Shown: positions 10,213-22,200 of the stretch, one piece after another
Numbering within the stretch: position 1 is the first letter of the stretch
Layout: the number at the start of each line of letters is the position of its first letter
Source of the DNA: Drosophila persimilis
Taxonomy: Eukaryota; Arthropoda; Insecta; Diptera; Drosophilidae
DNA: 64,000 nucleotides
NCBI RefSeq assembly: GCF_003286085.1
Contig: NW_020825294.1
Location: 1,612,001-1,676,000 of the forward strand
Direction: 5' to 3'
Notes under the pieces: model-generated
Seen by the model: only the letters and a program-made list of their open reading frames with translations
What the model was told of the DNA's origin: nothing
Databases searched by the model: none
Position numbers and translations under genes: made by a program

Positions 10213-13200
10213 ATGCGTAGGCCTACTACGCTTTTCAGGCTGCTGGTGCGTATATCTCTGAACAAAATTCCTGACACCATAATCTAAGCCCATTCTCTCA
10301 TCCTCCTTCTAGCTCCTCTGGCTCTGTGCCGTGTCCGCCAATGGTCACATACGGATCGAGGCCCCGGAAGTGCATGTGGCGCCCAGTTACAAGCCGGCTT
10401 TCGTTCGCTCTGCCGTAGAGAGCATGCCCCTGGAGGATGATGGCGGTGCTCTGAGTCGTTTCAGCGTGAGACCCTCATTTGGAGACACCTTTCTGCCGCT
10501 GCGCAGCGCCGTGGAGAGTGTTCCCACAGTGAATGAGAAGAATGTGGCACAACTAAGGGAATCCTCGCCGTTGCGTTCCTTTGTAAGGGACTCCGTTGAG
10601 GCGCCACCAAGTGACGAGGAAGAAGACTTTGAAGAACCCATCAATTTTGAAAGTTATGTGAGGGATATCGATGTGGGAGAGGAGCTCAAGCCCGAAAAAC
10701 TCACTCAATTGTTGGAACCAGATCCCTGGACGGTGTCGGATAAATACGCTGCTTTCATAGCTCCTGGGACCACAGATGACTATCATCCACAGCCGTATAG
10801 AGCGGGCTCTGCGCATCAGGAACTTCTCAAGAGTGTAGATATTGAAGAGCATCTCCTGAAGACCGTGAACATTGAACAATTGGAGCATATTGATGAGCTC
10901 GATCCTTATAGGGAACCCCAGTACTATGGGGCGCTGGCACAGGCGAATCTAGAGGAGCAGGAGCCCGCCTATGGGGCACTGGCGCACCTTAAGGCAGCCG
11001 AAAAGAAGAAAAACTACAATGCGGCACCTAAGGTCCTGTGCTACATGTCCAATTGGGCCTTCTACCGCAAGGCTGATGGACAGTTTGCCCCCGAACAGAT
11101 CGATCCAAGGCTGTGCTCCGCCATTATCTACTCCTTTGCCTCGCTGGATCCGGATCATTTGACCATACGAGAGTTTGATCCCTGGGTAGACATTGAGAAT
11201 CAATATTACAAGAGGATTACATCTCTGGGAGTACCTGTGCTGATTGCCATGGGTGGATGGACCGACTCCAGTGGCGACAAGTACTCCCGTTTGGTGAGCG
11301 ATGATATCAAGAGGAAGGTCTTTGCCTCCAGTGTGACTGGGTTCCTGCAAAGACATGGCTTCAGTGGCCTCCATCTGGATTGGAATTATCCGAAATGCTG
11401 GCAGAGCGACTGCTCCAAGGGTCCGTCGAGCGATAAACCGAACCTCACGAAACTCCTAAGGGAATTACGAACGGAGTTCCAGCGCGTGAATCCCAAACTC
11501 CAGCTGGGAGTGGCCATATCTGGCTACAAGGAGATCATCACAGAGGCCTACGAGCTGTCCGCGCTCTCTGACATTGTGGAGTACATGACGGTGATGACAT
11601 ACGACTACCACGGCGCCTGGGAGCGACAGACGGGACATGTGAGCCCGCTCTACGGCCAGAGTACGGATAAATATCCGCAATACAACACGGACTACACCAT
11701 GCAATTGCTGGTAAAGTTGGGCGCCCGCCGAGAGAAGCTCATACTCAGCATTCCCTTCTATGGCCAGAGTTTTACGCTCGGAAAAGCTCAACAAAAGTTG
11801 GTGGGCGAAGGCGTGGCAGCCACAGGACCCGGCGAGGCAGGAGAGCTGACCAAACAGCCGGGCATGCTGGCCTACTATGAGATTTGTCAGCGCATTCGCA
11901 AGTCCAAGTGGCAGACGGGCAGGGATTCCAATAGAAGATCCGGCCCCTATGCCATGATGAAGGACCAGTGGGTGGGCTATGAAGATCCCGCCAGTGTGGA
12001 GGCCAAGGCCCGGTATGCGGCCAACAATGACTTTGCTGGAGTGGCCGCCTGGACGGTGGACTTGGATGACTTCCAGAATCGTTGCTGCAGTGAATCGTAT
12101 CCTCTATTGAAGGCCATCAATCGGGCATTGGGGCGCCTGAATACAGAGCCACCAACGCGCTCGAACTGCGAACGTCCACCGGCAGTGGTGACGCCTGTGC
12201 CGCCCCAAATGACGACCATAAGCAGCGATGGATCTGCGGGTTCTGGGCAGAATCATCAGCATACGACGGCTTGGCCAAGCTGGGAGGCAAGCAGCACTAC
12301 ACCTAGACCAACTACAACTTCCACCAGAGCCCCTACAACCACGACCAAGCGACCCAAGACCACCACAGCCAGCACTACCAGTTCCTGGTGGAGCTCTACG
12401 ACAACAAGGCGTCCCAGTAAGCCCACACGAACCACAGCCAGACCAGCGCACACCACAATACCCGCTGCTGCTGTCATTTACCCCGTGGTTCAGCCTTCGA
12501 ACTGTGCTGCAGGAGAGTTCTATGCGGATTCGAAGAACTGCAATGCCTACTACCACTGCATCATTGCGGGGGAGCTCCGGCAGCAATTCTGTCCCGGTGG
12601 CCTGCATTGGAACAACGATGCCAAGGGCTGTGATTGGCCTGCCTCCGCTCAGTGTTCGGTGAAGCGAGAGACGAGCACGTCAAGGCCTCCGGCTCCGCAG
12701 CCTTCCACAGCGAGACCTCAGGCTCCTTCCACCTCAAAGAAACCCAGAAAGACCACTGCCAAACCCAGTCGGAAACCAACAAAGCCCTCGCAGCAGCAGG
12801 CGGCAGTGGGAGGAAGCACCACCAGAAGACCCTCTGCTGGTGCTGGAAGCACCTCTAAACGACCCTCAGCCGTGGCCGGAAGCACCACCAAGAAACCCCA
12901 TCGCACCACAAAGCGCCCACGCCCACCCATGTCTGCCCGCTGCAACGAGGGGGAGTACTACACGCACAAGAACTGTGGCAAGTACTACATCTGCATCAAT
13001 GGTGCTCTGGTGCCCAGCGAATGCGGTGGGGATCTCCATTGGGATGGCATACGGAAGATCTGCGATTGGCCGCAGAATGTGCAGTGTGTGACGAGCAAAA
13101 AGTACCTGAGGATCACACAATCCACGCGGAACAGCGAAGAGGATCCCTGCAATGGGGAGGAGAGAGTCCCATATCCCGGGGATTGCTCCAAGTATCTGTT

Positions 13201-16200
13201 TTGCTTGTGGAATCGTCTGCAGGCGGCCGATTGTCCGCCAGGATTGCACTACAGTGAAGCGCTGGGGAACTGCGATTGGCCAGCAGCTGCCAAATGTAAT
13301 CAGAGTGGAGGAAGTAGTGGATCTAGCGGAGGATCAGGCACCAAACCGAAGCCTCCAGCAGCAGCCAAGCCTGCGCCTACAACAAAGAAGCCCACAACCA
13401 CGCCACGACCCACTTATCCCACGGAGAAGCCTCTGCTGGAGCCCCTGGATGGCTACTACAAGGTCGTTTGCTATTTCACGAACTGGGCCTGGTACCGCAA
13501 GGGCTTGGGTCGCTACACACCCGACGATATCAACACGGATCTGTGCACCCATGTGGTCTATGGTTTTGCAGTGCTGGACTACTCCGAGCTGACGCTGCGC
13601 ACCCATGACTCCTGGGCGGACATTGACAATAACTTCTATACGCGTGTCAGTGGCCTCAAGAGCAAGGGCATCAAGGTGAGCCTCGCTTTGGGGGGATGGA
13701 ACGATTCCCAGGGCGATAAGTACAGTCGCCTGGTGAGGAGTCCCTCGGCCCGTGCGAGATTCATACGTCATGCTCTCGAGTTCATTGAAAAGTATGGCTT
13801 TGAGGGCTTGGATCTGGATTGGGAGTACCCTGTGTGCTGGCAGACGGAATGCAACAAGGGATTCGCCGAAGAAAAGGAAGGATTCACCGCCTGGGTGCGG
13901 GAGCTCTCGGAAGCATTCAAGCCCCGGGGATTGCTGCTTTCCACAGCCGTGTCTCCCAGCAAGAAGATCATCGATGCGGGCTATGAAGTGCCAGAACTCT
14001 CGCGCTACTTCGATTGGATCGCTGTGATGACATACGACTTCCATGGACAGTGGGACAAGAAGACAGGACATGTGGCACCACTCTATCATCATCCAGATGA
14101 TGATTTTGATTATTTCAATGCGGTCGGTATTGCAGAAGGGACATTTCTCTGGCTTTTTCTACGAATCTTATCCTTTGTTTTCTTGCAGAACTATTCCCTG
14201 AACTACTGGATTGAAAAGGGAGCTCCGTCTCGTAAAATTGTGATGGGCATGCCTCTCTATGGACAATCCTTCACTCTGGAGAATGCCAACAATAATGGTC
14301 TGAATGCCAAGGCGCCAGGACCCGGTCAGGCTGGAGAATTCACCAAAGCTGCAGGATTTTTGGCCTACTACGAGGTGGGTCTTGGAATACCTTAAACATG
14401 AAACAAACTTAACCCCTTTTCTCTTTTAGATTTGCGATCGTGTGAAGCACCAGGGCTGGGAGGTTATCCAGGACGAACGTGGCCGCATGGGTCCTTATGC
14501 GCGCAAGGGCACCCAATGGGTGTCCTATGACGATCCGGAGATGATTCGAAAGAAGTCCCAGCTGGTTAGAGCTTTGGATTTGGGTGGCGGCATGGTGTGG
14601 GCCCTCGATTTGGATGATTTCCGCAATCGTTGCGGCGATGGCGTGCATCCTTTGCTAAGGGAAATCCATGATGTCCTGAAGGATCCACCCAGTGGCTATG
14701 AACCTGCGCGTGAGTTTTTGCTTGAAAGTGATTTAGTTTTTGTTTGAGAATGCTTATAAATCTTCTTTTTAGCTGGCTTAAACCCTGTGGAGCCAGAATC
14801 TGTGGAAGAGCAGGCCATTTCGGAGGAGGGAGGTACAGCTTCTGTGGAAAATGAGACAGGAGGAGGAGTCTCACAGGAAGTAGCAGGAGAAGAAGCCTCT
14901 CAGGAAGCAGCAGCGGGAGGAGAAACATCTCAGGAAGCCGCGGCAGGAGAAGCTTCAGGAGAGGCCACAGGAGAAGATGAAAACGAAGGCGAAGCCGTGG
15001 AAGTGGAGGCTGCAGAGCCAGAGCACAGTTCCTCCCAGGAATCCAGCAACGAGGCAGGTGGCTCCTCAGAGTCCTCTCAAGAAAACGAAGTCGATCCCAA
15101 CGAAGACATCGAAGAGGGTGACTTTGAAATGGAAGCCCAAACCTCAGGGGACTTTAAGGTCGTCTGTTACTTCACCAATTGGGCCTGGTACCGTCAAGGC
15201 GGTGGCAAGTTCCTGCCCGAAGACATCGATGCGGATCTTTGCACCCACATTGTCTATGGATTTGCTGTCCTAAATCGAGACAAACTGACAATACAGCCGC
15301 ACGATTCGTGGGCCGATCTGGACAACAAGTTCTACGAGCGGGTGGTGGCCTACAGGAAGAAGGGCGTCAAGGTAACGGTGGCCATTGGCGGATGGAACGA
15401 TTCCGCGGGCGATAAGTACGCGCGTCTGGTAAGGAGTGCCCAGGCCAGGGCGCGATTCATAAGCCATGTGATGGACTTCATCGAGCAGTACGGCTTTGAT
15501 GGCCTGGATCTGGACTGGGAGTATCCCGTGTGCTGGCAGGTGGACTGCAAGAAGGGCACGGCCGATGAGAAGCAGGGATTCACTGATTTGGTACGAGAAT
15601 TATCCCTGGCCTTTAAGCCCAAGGGTCTGCTGCTCTCGTCCGCTGTGTCGCCCAATAAGAAGGTCATCGATGCCGGCTATGATGTGCCAGAGCTTTCGCG
15701 CTACTTTGATTGGATCGCTGTGATGGCCTACGACTACCATGGACAGTGGGACAAGCAAACAGGACATGTGGCACCCATGTACGAGCATCCCGATGGTACC
15801 GCCACCTTCAATGCCAACTTCTCCATCAACTATTGGCTAGAGAGTGGCGCCGATCGAAAGAAACTGATTATGGGCATGCCCATGTACGGCCAGTCGTTCT
15901 CTTTGGCCCAGTCGAGCGATCATCAGTTGAATGCCCCCACCTATGGCGGGGGAGAGGCAGGAGAGGCCACCAGAGCACGCGGATTCCTCGCCTACTACGA
16001 GATCTGTTCGTACATCCGCCAGCGGGGCTGGAATGTGGTCAGAGATGCCAGAGGCAGGATGGGGCCGTTTGCTTACTTAAGAGATCAATGGGTGTCCTTT
16101 GACGATGCTCCAATGATTCGCCACAAGAGCGAGTATGTGAAGGCCATGGGCTTGGGCGGTGCCATGATTTGGGCCCTAGATTTAGATGATTTCAAAAACG

Positions 16201-17999
16201 ACTGCGGCTGTGAATCGTATCCTCTGCTGAAGACCATTAATCGTGTGCTGCGTGGCTATGGTGGACCGCATCCCAAGTGTTTGCTGGAAAATAGTGAGAA
16301 AACTATGAGTAAGTCGAGGAAAATAGCCATTATCTATCGATCTTTAATGTATTCTGGTTGTAACTCTTTCAGTTTCTGGCGATAAAGAGTCCCCCAAGCC
16401 CACCATCAACACGAGTGCTGCTCCTCTGATAGAAACCCCAGGAGAACCCTCTTCTGGCCAGGCTATCGACTGCAAGGGAAGGAATTATATGGCCCATGAG
16501 AAGGATTGCAATAAGTATTACATTTGCCAATACGGAGAGCTTTTAGAACAGCGGTAGGCCTTTCAGAATTATATCCCTATATCCCCTATATTCATGCGAT
16601 TTATTTCCTTTATAGCTGCCCAGCGGGTCTCCATTGGAATGAAAACTACTGCGATTGGCCCAACAATGCCAAATGCTCCGTTCGTGCGGATCAGACCACT
16701 CAAGCACCGGCCGTGCATCGACCAAAACCCAGCAGCACCACAGTCTCCCCTGCAGCTGCTGCCACGAAACCCACAAAGAAACCGTTTACCCCACCCAAAA
16801 AAAAGCCCATCACGAGGCCCAAGCCAACGCCAGCACCTCCACTGGGCAATGGGGAGGACTACAAGGTCGTCTGCTACTTCACCAATTGGGCGTGGTATCG
16901 TCCTGGACAGGGCAAGTACGTGCCCGAGGATATCGATGCCAATTTGTGCACCCACATTGTCTATGGCTTCGCGGTGCTGAATAGCAATTCCCTGACGATC
17001 AAGACCCATGATTCGTGGGCGGATATCGACAATAGGTTCTACGAGCGAGTGGTAGAATACAAGCAGAAGGGTCTCCGCGTGACTGTGGCCATTGGTGGAT
17101 GGAACGACTCCTTGGGCAGCAAATATGCCCGTCTGGTGCTCGATCCTCAGGCTAGGGCACGCTTCATCGAGAGTGTCCTCAGCTTTGTGGAAAAGTATGG
17201 CTTTGAGGGCTTGGATCTGGATTGGGAGTACCCCGTATGCTGGCAGGTGGATTGCGCCAAGGGATCGCCTGCCGAGAAGCAAGGATTTGCGGCTTTGGTG
17301 AGGGAACTCTCGGATGCCTTCCGGCCCAGGGGTTTGCTCTTATCTGCCGCTGTCTCGCCCAGTAAAATGGTAATCGATGCGGGCTATGATGTGCCCCAAC
17401 TCTCGCGATACTTTGATTGGATCGCCGTGATGACCTACGACTTCCATGGTCACTGGGACAAGCAGACAGGACATGTGGCGCCTCTATACTATGTAGAGGG
17501 CGATGCCAATCCCTACTTTAATGGAAACTTTAGCATTCACTACTGGTTGGATCAGGGCACTCCCGCGAGCAAGCTGATCATGGGCATGCCCCTCTATGGA
17601 CAATCCTTTTCCCTCACCGATCAAAAGCATCGCTCGTTGAACGATAAGACTGCAGGACCCGGACAAGCGGGCACCTACACACGTGCCGGAGGATTCCTGG
17701 CCTACTACGAGATCTGCGAGAAGGTCAGCAACGGCGGCTGGACTGTGGTCAGGGATGAGGAAGGTCGCATCGGTCCGTATGCCTACAGTGGCAATCAATG
17801 GGTCTCCTACGACGATGTGGCGGACATTCGACGCAAAGCGCAGTTTGTCCGGAGTCTGAAACTTGGCGGCGGCATGGTCTGGGCCCTGGATCTGGACGAC
17901 TTCCACGGTCGTTGCGGCTGTGGCAAGCATCCGCTCCTGCGCACCCTCAACCAGGAGCTGCGTGGCATACCCGGACAGCGGGCCAACGATTGCACATAA
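10213..17999 (+). CDS. Cht10: Chitinase 10: secreted chitinase with four GH18 and four CBM14 modules
   Basis: Coding exons are 10213-10245, 10313-14122, 14189-14374, 14430-14709, 14773-16308, 16373-16553 and 16616-17999. All are GT-AG and in frame, giving 2469 residues. The N-terminus MRRPTTLFRLLLLWLCAVSA is a signal peptide split by the first intron. Order: N-terminal region with repeated SAVES motifs; GH18-1 (~251-617); Thr/Pro-rich linker; CBM14 chitin-binding modules at ~740, ~888 and ~956; GH18-2 (~1060-1427); acidic linker; GH18-3 (~1564-1931); CBM14-4 (~1981-2028); GH18-4 (~2091-2453). GH18-2, -3 and -4 keep GLDLDWEYP with the catalytic Glu (codons at 13823, 15519 and 17226). GH18-1 reads GLHLDWNYP, with Asn replacing the Glu (codon 11384) and His replacing an Asp, so it should be inactive. 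Group II insect chitinases degrade cuticular and peritrophic chitin during moulting. Length and architecture fit Cht10 well. Confidence 0.95.
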
Positions 18000-18152
18000 T
18001 AATACGTTTTGGAATATTACTAAGTGATCACATATCGTACGCTACGACGCCTACAAACCTAAACACCCAAAACCCATTGCTGCTGACTGGGCTCGCAATC
18101 TACTGTCAAGATTTTTGCCATTTAGTTGTATAAGCACGAATCCAATCCCCCC

Positions 18153-18158
18153 AATAAA
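18153..18158 (+). terminator. Poly(A) signal of Cht10
   Basis: AATAAA lies 154 bp after the Cht10 stop codon, with AT-rich sequence downstream. It is the first canonical signal after the gene. Confidence 0.75.
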
Positions 18159-18159
18159 C

Positions 18160-19200
18160 TGATATTTTATTCTAAACAAATATTCTAAATGAGTTCCACT
18201 CCTATCAGCTTTTGTCAGCCATTAACAGGGTGTCAATTTGAAAAGAATAATTGAACCATTAAGGAGTGGGATCAGGTCAAGCAGTGTCTTATGCACATGA
18301 AAATCGATTATACATACATATGTACATATGTATATACTGGACCTCTGGTAACCACACCTGGGACTCAATTGGAGAAGCCCTTACATACAAAATATGTTGA
18401 GTGAAAAGAGCAATGCTACTTACATATTTGGTGATAGACGGCCCAGTAGCGCGAACTACAATGATTTTACAGAGAGGACAGCCAAGGACAGCATCGTTTA
18501 TTAGATGATAAAATATATGAAAAATGTATAACTTTAAAATTTATGTAGCTTTTTCATAAAAATCTTACCTTTTTTTTGTATAATAATTAGCAATCGTTCT
18601 TGTCTTTTTTAGACTCCCGCTTATTTCTTTCTCTTATTTACAATGTGACCAGTCGTGTAAAATTGGTTTCCTCTGTAGTTCCCATGTAGCAAATTTCATC
18701 CCTGTGTAGTTTCCATGTATCAAATATATAATTTGCCGAGTCAGCTGTTGCTACCGCAATCAACCGACAAGGGTTGCTTTGTTTTTTCAAAATATCAATA
18801 TCTGTAATGAGTAATTCATTATATTCGTAGAATATTTATCGCGCAAAGGCATCAATATTAAATGGTGTTTAGCTCTCTGGCGGTGCTTCACCCCAGAATA
18901 TATTAAAGTGGTATTTTAAGGTTTAACTATAGAAAATAGGGTATAAAAACTTCCAAGCAGACATATGGTGTTTCACAGCAACATGAGTTAGCAACATGTG
19001 GCCGGACAATATTTCTATGCCGCCCCAAAAGCCCCAAAACCCCACTCGTGTTGAATGAACGTGTCGCGGATAACTAGTCTGAATTCGGAAAAATCCGCTT
19101 TGTTGGCTTCTGTGTGTGTGCGTGCTTGTTGTGTGTGTGTGCGTGTGCGTGGCAAAAGTTTCTGTTTTTGTTTATACTTCCAAGCCGCTCTCTCTTAGTT
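18160..19200. other. Intergenic region between Cht10 and TMEM65
   Basis: AT-rich, with no gene recognised. It contains a perfect 14-bp palindrome CATATGTACATATG (18315-18328), a type of sequence common in fly intergenic DNA. Confidence 0.5.
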
Positions 19201-19201
19201 G

Positions 19202-19209
19202 TGACGTCA
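19202..19209 (+). promoter_or_regulatory. CRE-like palindrome upstream of the TMEM65 ortholog
   Basis: A perfect TGACGTCA (CREB/ATF-type site) lies 81 bp upstream of the chosen start codon of the TMEM65 ortholog, probably in the promoter or 5'UTR. There is no TATA box at a fitting distance. Confidence 0.45.
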
Positions 19210-19290
19210 CATCAACGATTCGATCATCTTGCGTGCAATTGCAAATTGTGTAATAGTTTATTAATAAATAAGACCAAAAGCATAGTGAAA

Positions 19291-22200
19291 ATGCGACGAC
19301 AATGTCAGGCTGCATTCAGGCATCTAGTGCGTCACTGCCAGGCGCCCACAGCCACAACGATAACAGCGACAACGACAACAATGGGAGCCCGAAGATTATG
19401 TCTACTCCCACAGACGTCTCTGCTCCAACAGATGCCCCTGCTGACTCACAGACGGTACTCGAAGTTCAGCACCCACCTGAGCGAGGAGCGGGCCATGGAG
19501 CTGCTGTGCAATTTGGATGAGGAGGAGCGCCACAACCTGCGCGATGCGTTGGGCAAAATGGATGCCGACAAGGAGAAGAAGATGTACGAGAGTAAGTGTG
19601 TCCACAATAAGATTTGCTCTTTCAAATGCCATCATTTACTATCTCTCTAACAATTACATCGAAACTTAAACAGAGTTCGCAGTGGAGTGGCCACTCCTGG
19701 TATTGGTCTTTGTCCGGTTCCATCGTCCTTGGGGGCACTTGGGGTTCCTTTACATCAGGCCATGTTTGACGGCCTCGCTCTTGAAGCAGGCGCCATAGGC
19801 TTCGGCAGCCTCGCAATGGTCATCCGGCACACTGATGGCCGCACAGATATCACCAATCTCCATGGCGATCTTTAGCTTGGCAGGATCGTTGCCGGTGTAC
19901 TGCTTGGCCTTCTCGTGTCCGGCGACAGTGTCCAGCTTTCCGTTGCCGTCGAGCAGACCAAACTTCTTCATCACACAGGCACGCAGGCACTTGCCCTCGT
20001 AGGTGGCGGCCGGCTGTTTCTTGACCAGATCCTGCAGATCAGTGTCTTTCGCACCCACTTCGCCCAGACAGGTCTCGGCGGCCTCCATCATTTTGGCCAT
20101 GGCCTCCTTCTCGTCAAAGCCGCGCACCAAAACGGCGCCCAGGAGCACCACAGCGAGCAGAGAGCACACAAAACGAGGCATAATTTTGCTATTTTTTAGA
20201 TGCTTAGATGTTATCCCAATGAATCGAATGACAAACTGATATATCTCCAAAGATATGGCCCACATTTATATAGCTCCCCGAACCACAAGGGAGATTCGCT
20301 CAGCTGTGAAATGATATACCAGAGCGTTTAACAAAACTTTACAATGTCCCCACAGCTAATTGCCCAAATCGCAATTGTTATTATTTAGATTTTGCACAGC
20401 TCTACTCGGGTACTATTCGAATTTATGCCAGTTTGCTGAGCTATAAGCAATAACTGAAACAGCAGCCGCCGCCCACATCCGACACGCAGGTCTCTACAGA
20501 AATAGTACTCTTCCAAAAAAAATATACAAGTGGCTCTCAATGTCATCTCATCATGACGCGAGAGTTTTTCTACTTTCGGAAGGAAGTCTCTCTCTCTCTC
20601 TATCTATCTGTGTGCGTCCTGCAAGTCCTTTTGGACTGTGCGTACGTGACCAAGGTCCTTTTTTGCTCCAGAAATCACCACAGATTTGCCATTTCCCATT
20701 CGCCCTTCCTGCGTTTGAATGGGAGCAGTTCTAATCGTATTTCTTTTTGCTCCTACGTGCAACATGTGTATTTTCGGGACCAAAAATCAATCCCCACGTG
20801 CGACTGTTCATCATTCAGTTAGTCGCCAGGCCACACAAATTGCGTTTGACAGATAACAGGAGGAACAACCATTCCCCACTCTTTTTCTCTTTCTTTTTCC
20901 GACAGTACTACACTTCGTATCTGAATGAACATTGGGTAGATGGTTAGATAAAAGGTTTATGTATTACTCTACCAAAAAAAGAGACTTCGTCGTAAAATTA
21001 AGGATCCATAGCTCTCAAAAGAGGTCGCTTTTAAGGAGTAATAGGAACCCGATTGAAATAATTCTAGTAGTTTGAATAGATAAAAGTTCAATCTACAACT
21101 CTGCCGAAGGGTGACCTTGTATCTTGGCAAATTATAGATACCACAGCGTATATCTCTACCCTAACAGGGAAACAGTTTAGAAAATACACACAAAATTCTA
21201 GAATTTCCCAATTTGCAGCCGGAAAAAACTGGAAAAAACTGTTTGTCCAACAAACACAATATTTGTTTTACCTTTTCCCTCGCTCGTTTTGCTGGCAATG
21301 CAAATGAATATGGAAAATACTCTACCGCTGCCTGCCTCCAGTGAAAAAAATTCTTTAAATATGTGCATTTATTTACGCAGTAAAAACAAAACAGAAGGCA
21401 AAAGCAAAAGCAAAAGCAATGCCCTGCATTTAGTTTCGTTTGAATTTTTTCGCTGCTCATTAAAATTTGAACAGAGACCGAGATCCGACCTTAGAGAACT
21501 ATTCCGTACAAACAAAAAAAAGAGCAGCAGCAGGAACAACTTTCACGTTGCTCTGGTTGCAAGTTGGCTTTAATTGAATATGAAAGAATGTGCATACAGC
21601 ATTAGATACACTTTTCAGACAAACAAAATTGATTTTTATACACGCTTCAGGTGCCGCTGAGTGTGCCGCTATATAATTAAGCAGGTGTTGTGATGGAGAA
21701 ACATATAATTTGGCTTGAATATTGTAGGAAATAAATGTTGTTCTGCCAAAGAATCATCTAAAGACCGATTTAACCATGACTGTTATAGGATATAGTAGTA
21801 GATTTGATGTACAAATTGTCCTTACCTTTGAAGAAAGTTATTTAAATGCCTTTTTAAACATGGTTCCCTTGTTTTCATAGCCTAACCAGTCGAAAAGTTT
21901 TTGTTGAGGCACAGGTGACGATTTAAGGGCTCCGAAACGCTCCCTTAATTTTGGAGTAAGTAGCCGGTGGGCTATGGAAGGTTTTTCTAACACCTCACTG
22001 CTCGTAGAGCCTCAAGCAACTGTACGATTATTGAGAGACATTCCAAACTATAATCTTTGAAGTATTGTGTATTATCTGTGCTTAATTTATGAGATAGAAC
22101 AGCTACCTAAAAAGCAAACTTTCCTCAAATATATGGAATGAAAAAGCCCGCCTTAATTTCTTAACAAACCCCTTTCCATATTTATAATACCCTCCTGTTT

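Noticed and set aside
13334-14092. A 252-codon minus-strand frame inside Cht10
   Set aside because: It is a shadow of the GH18-2 coding sequence with no domain, and similar antisense frames occur opposite the other GH18 modules.
14123-14188. Reading the 66-bp open segment as exon
   Set aside because: GH18-3 and GH18-4 align across this point without any insertion, and the segment has GT and CAG borders, so it is treated as an intron.
18315-18328. Perfect palindrome CATATGTACATATG as a possible operator
   Set aside because: Runs of TACATATG-type sequence are very common in Drosophila intergenic DNA, and similar strings occur near 1430 and 39040.
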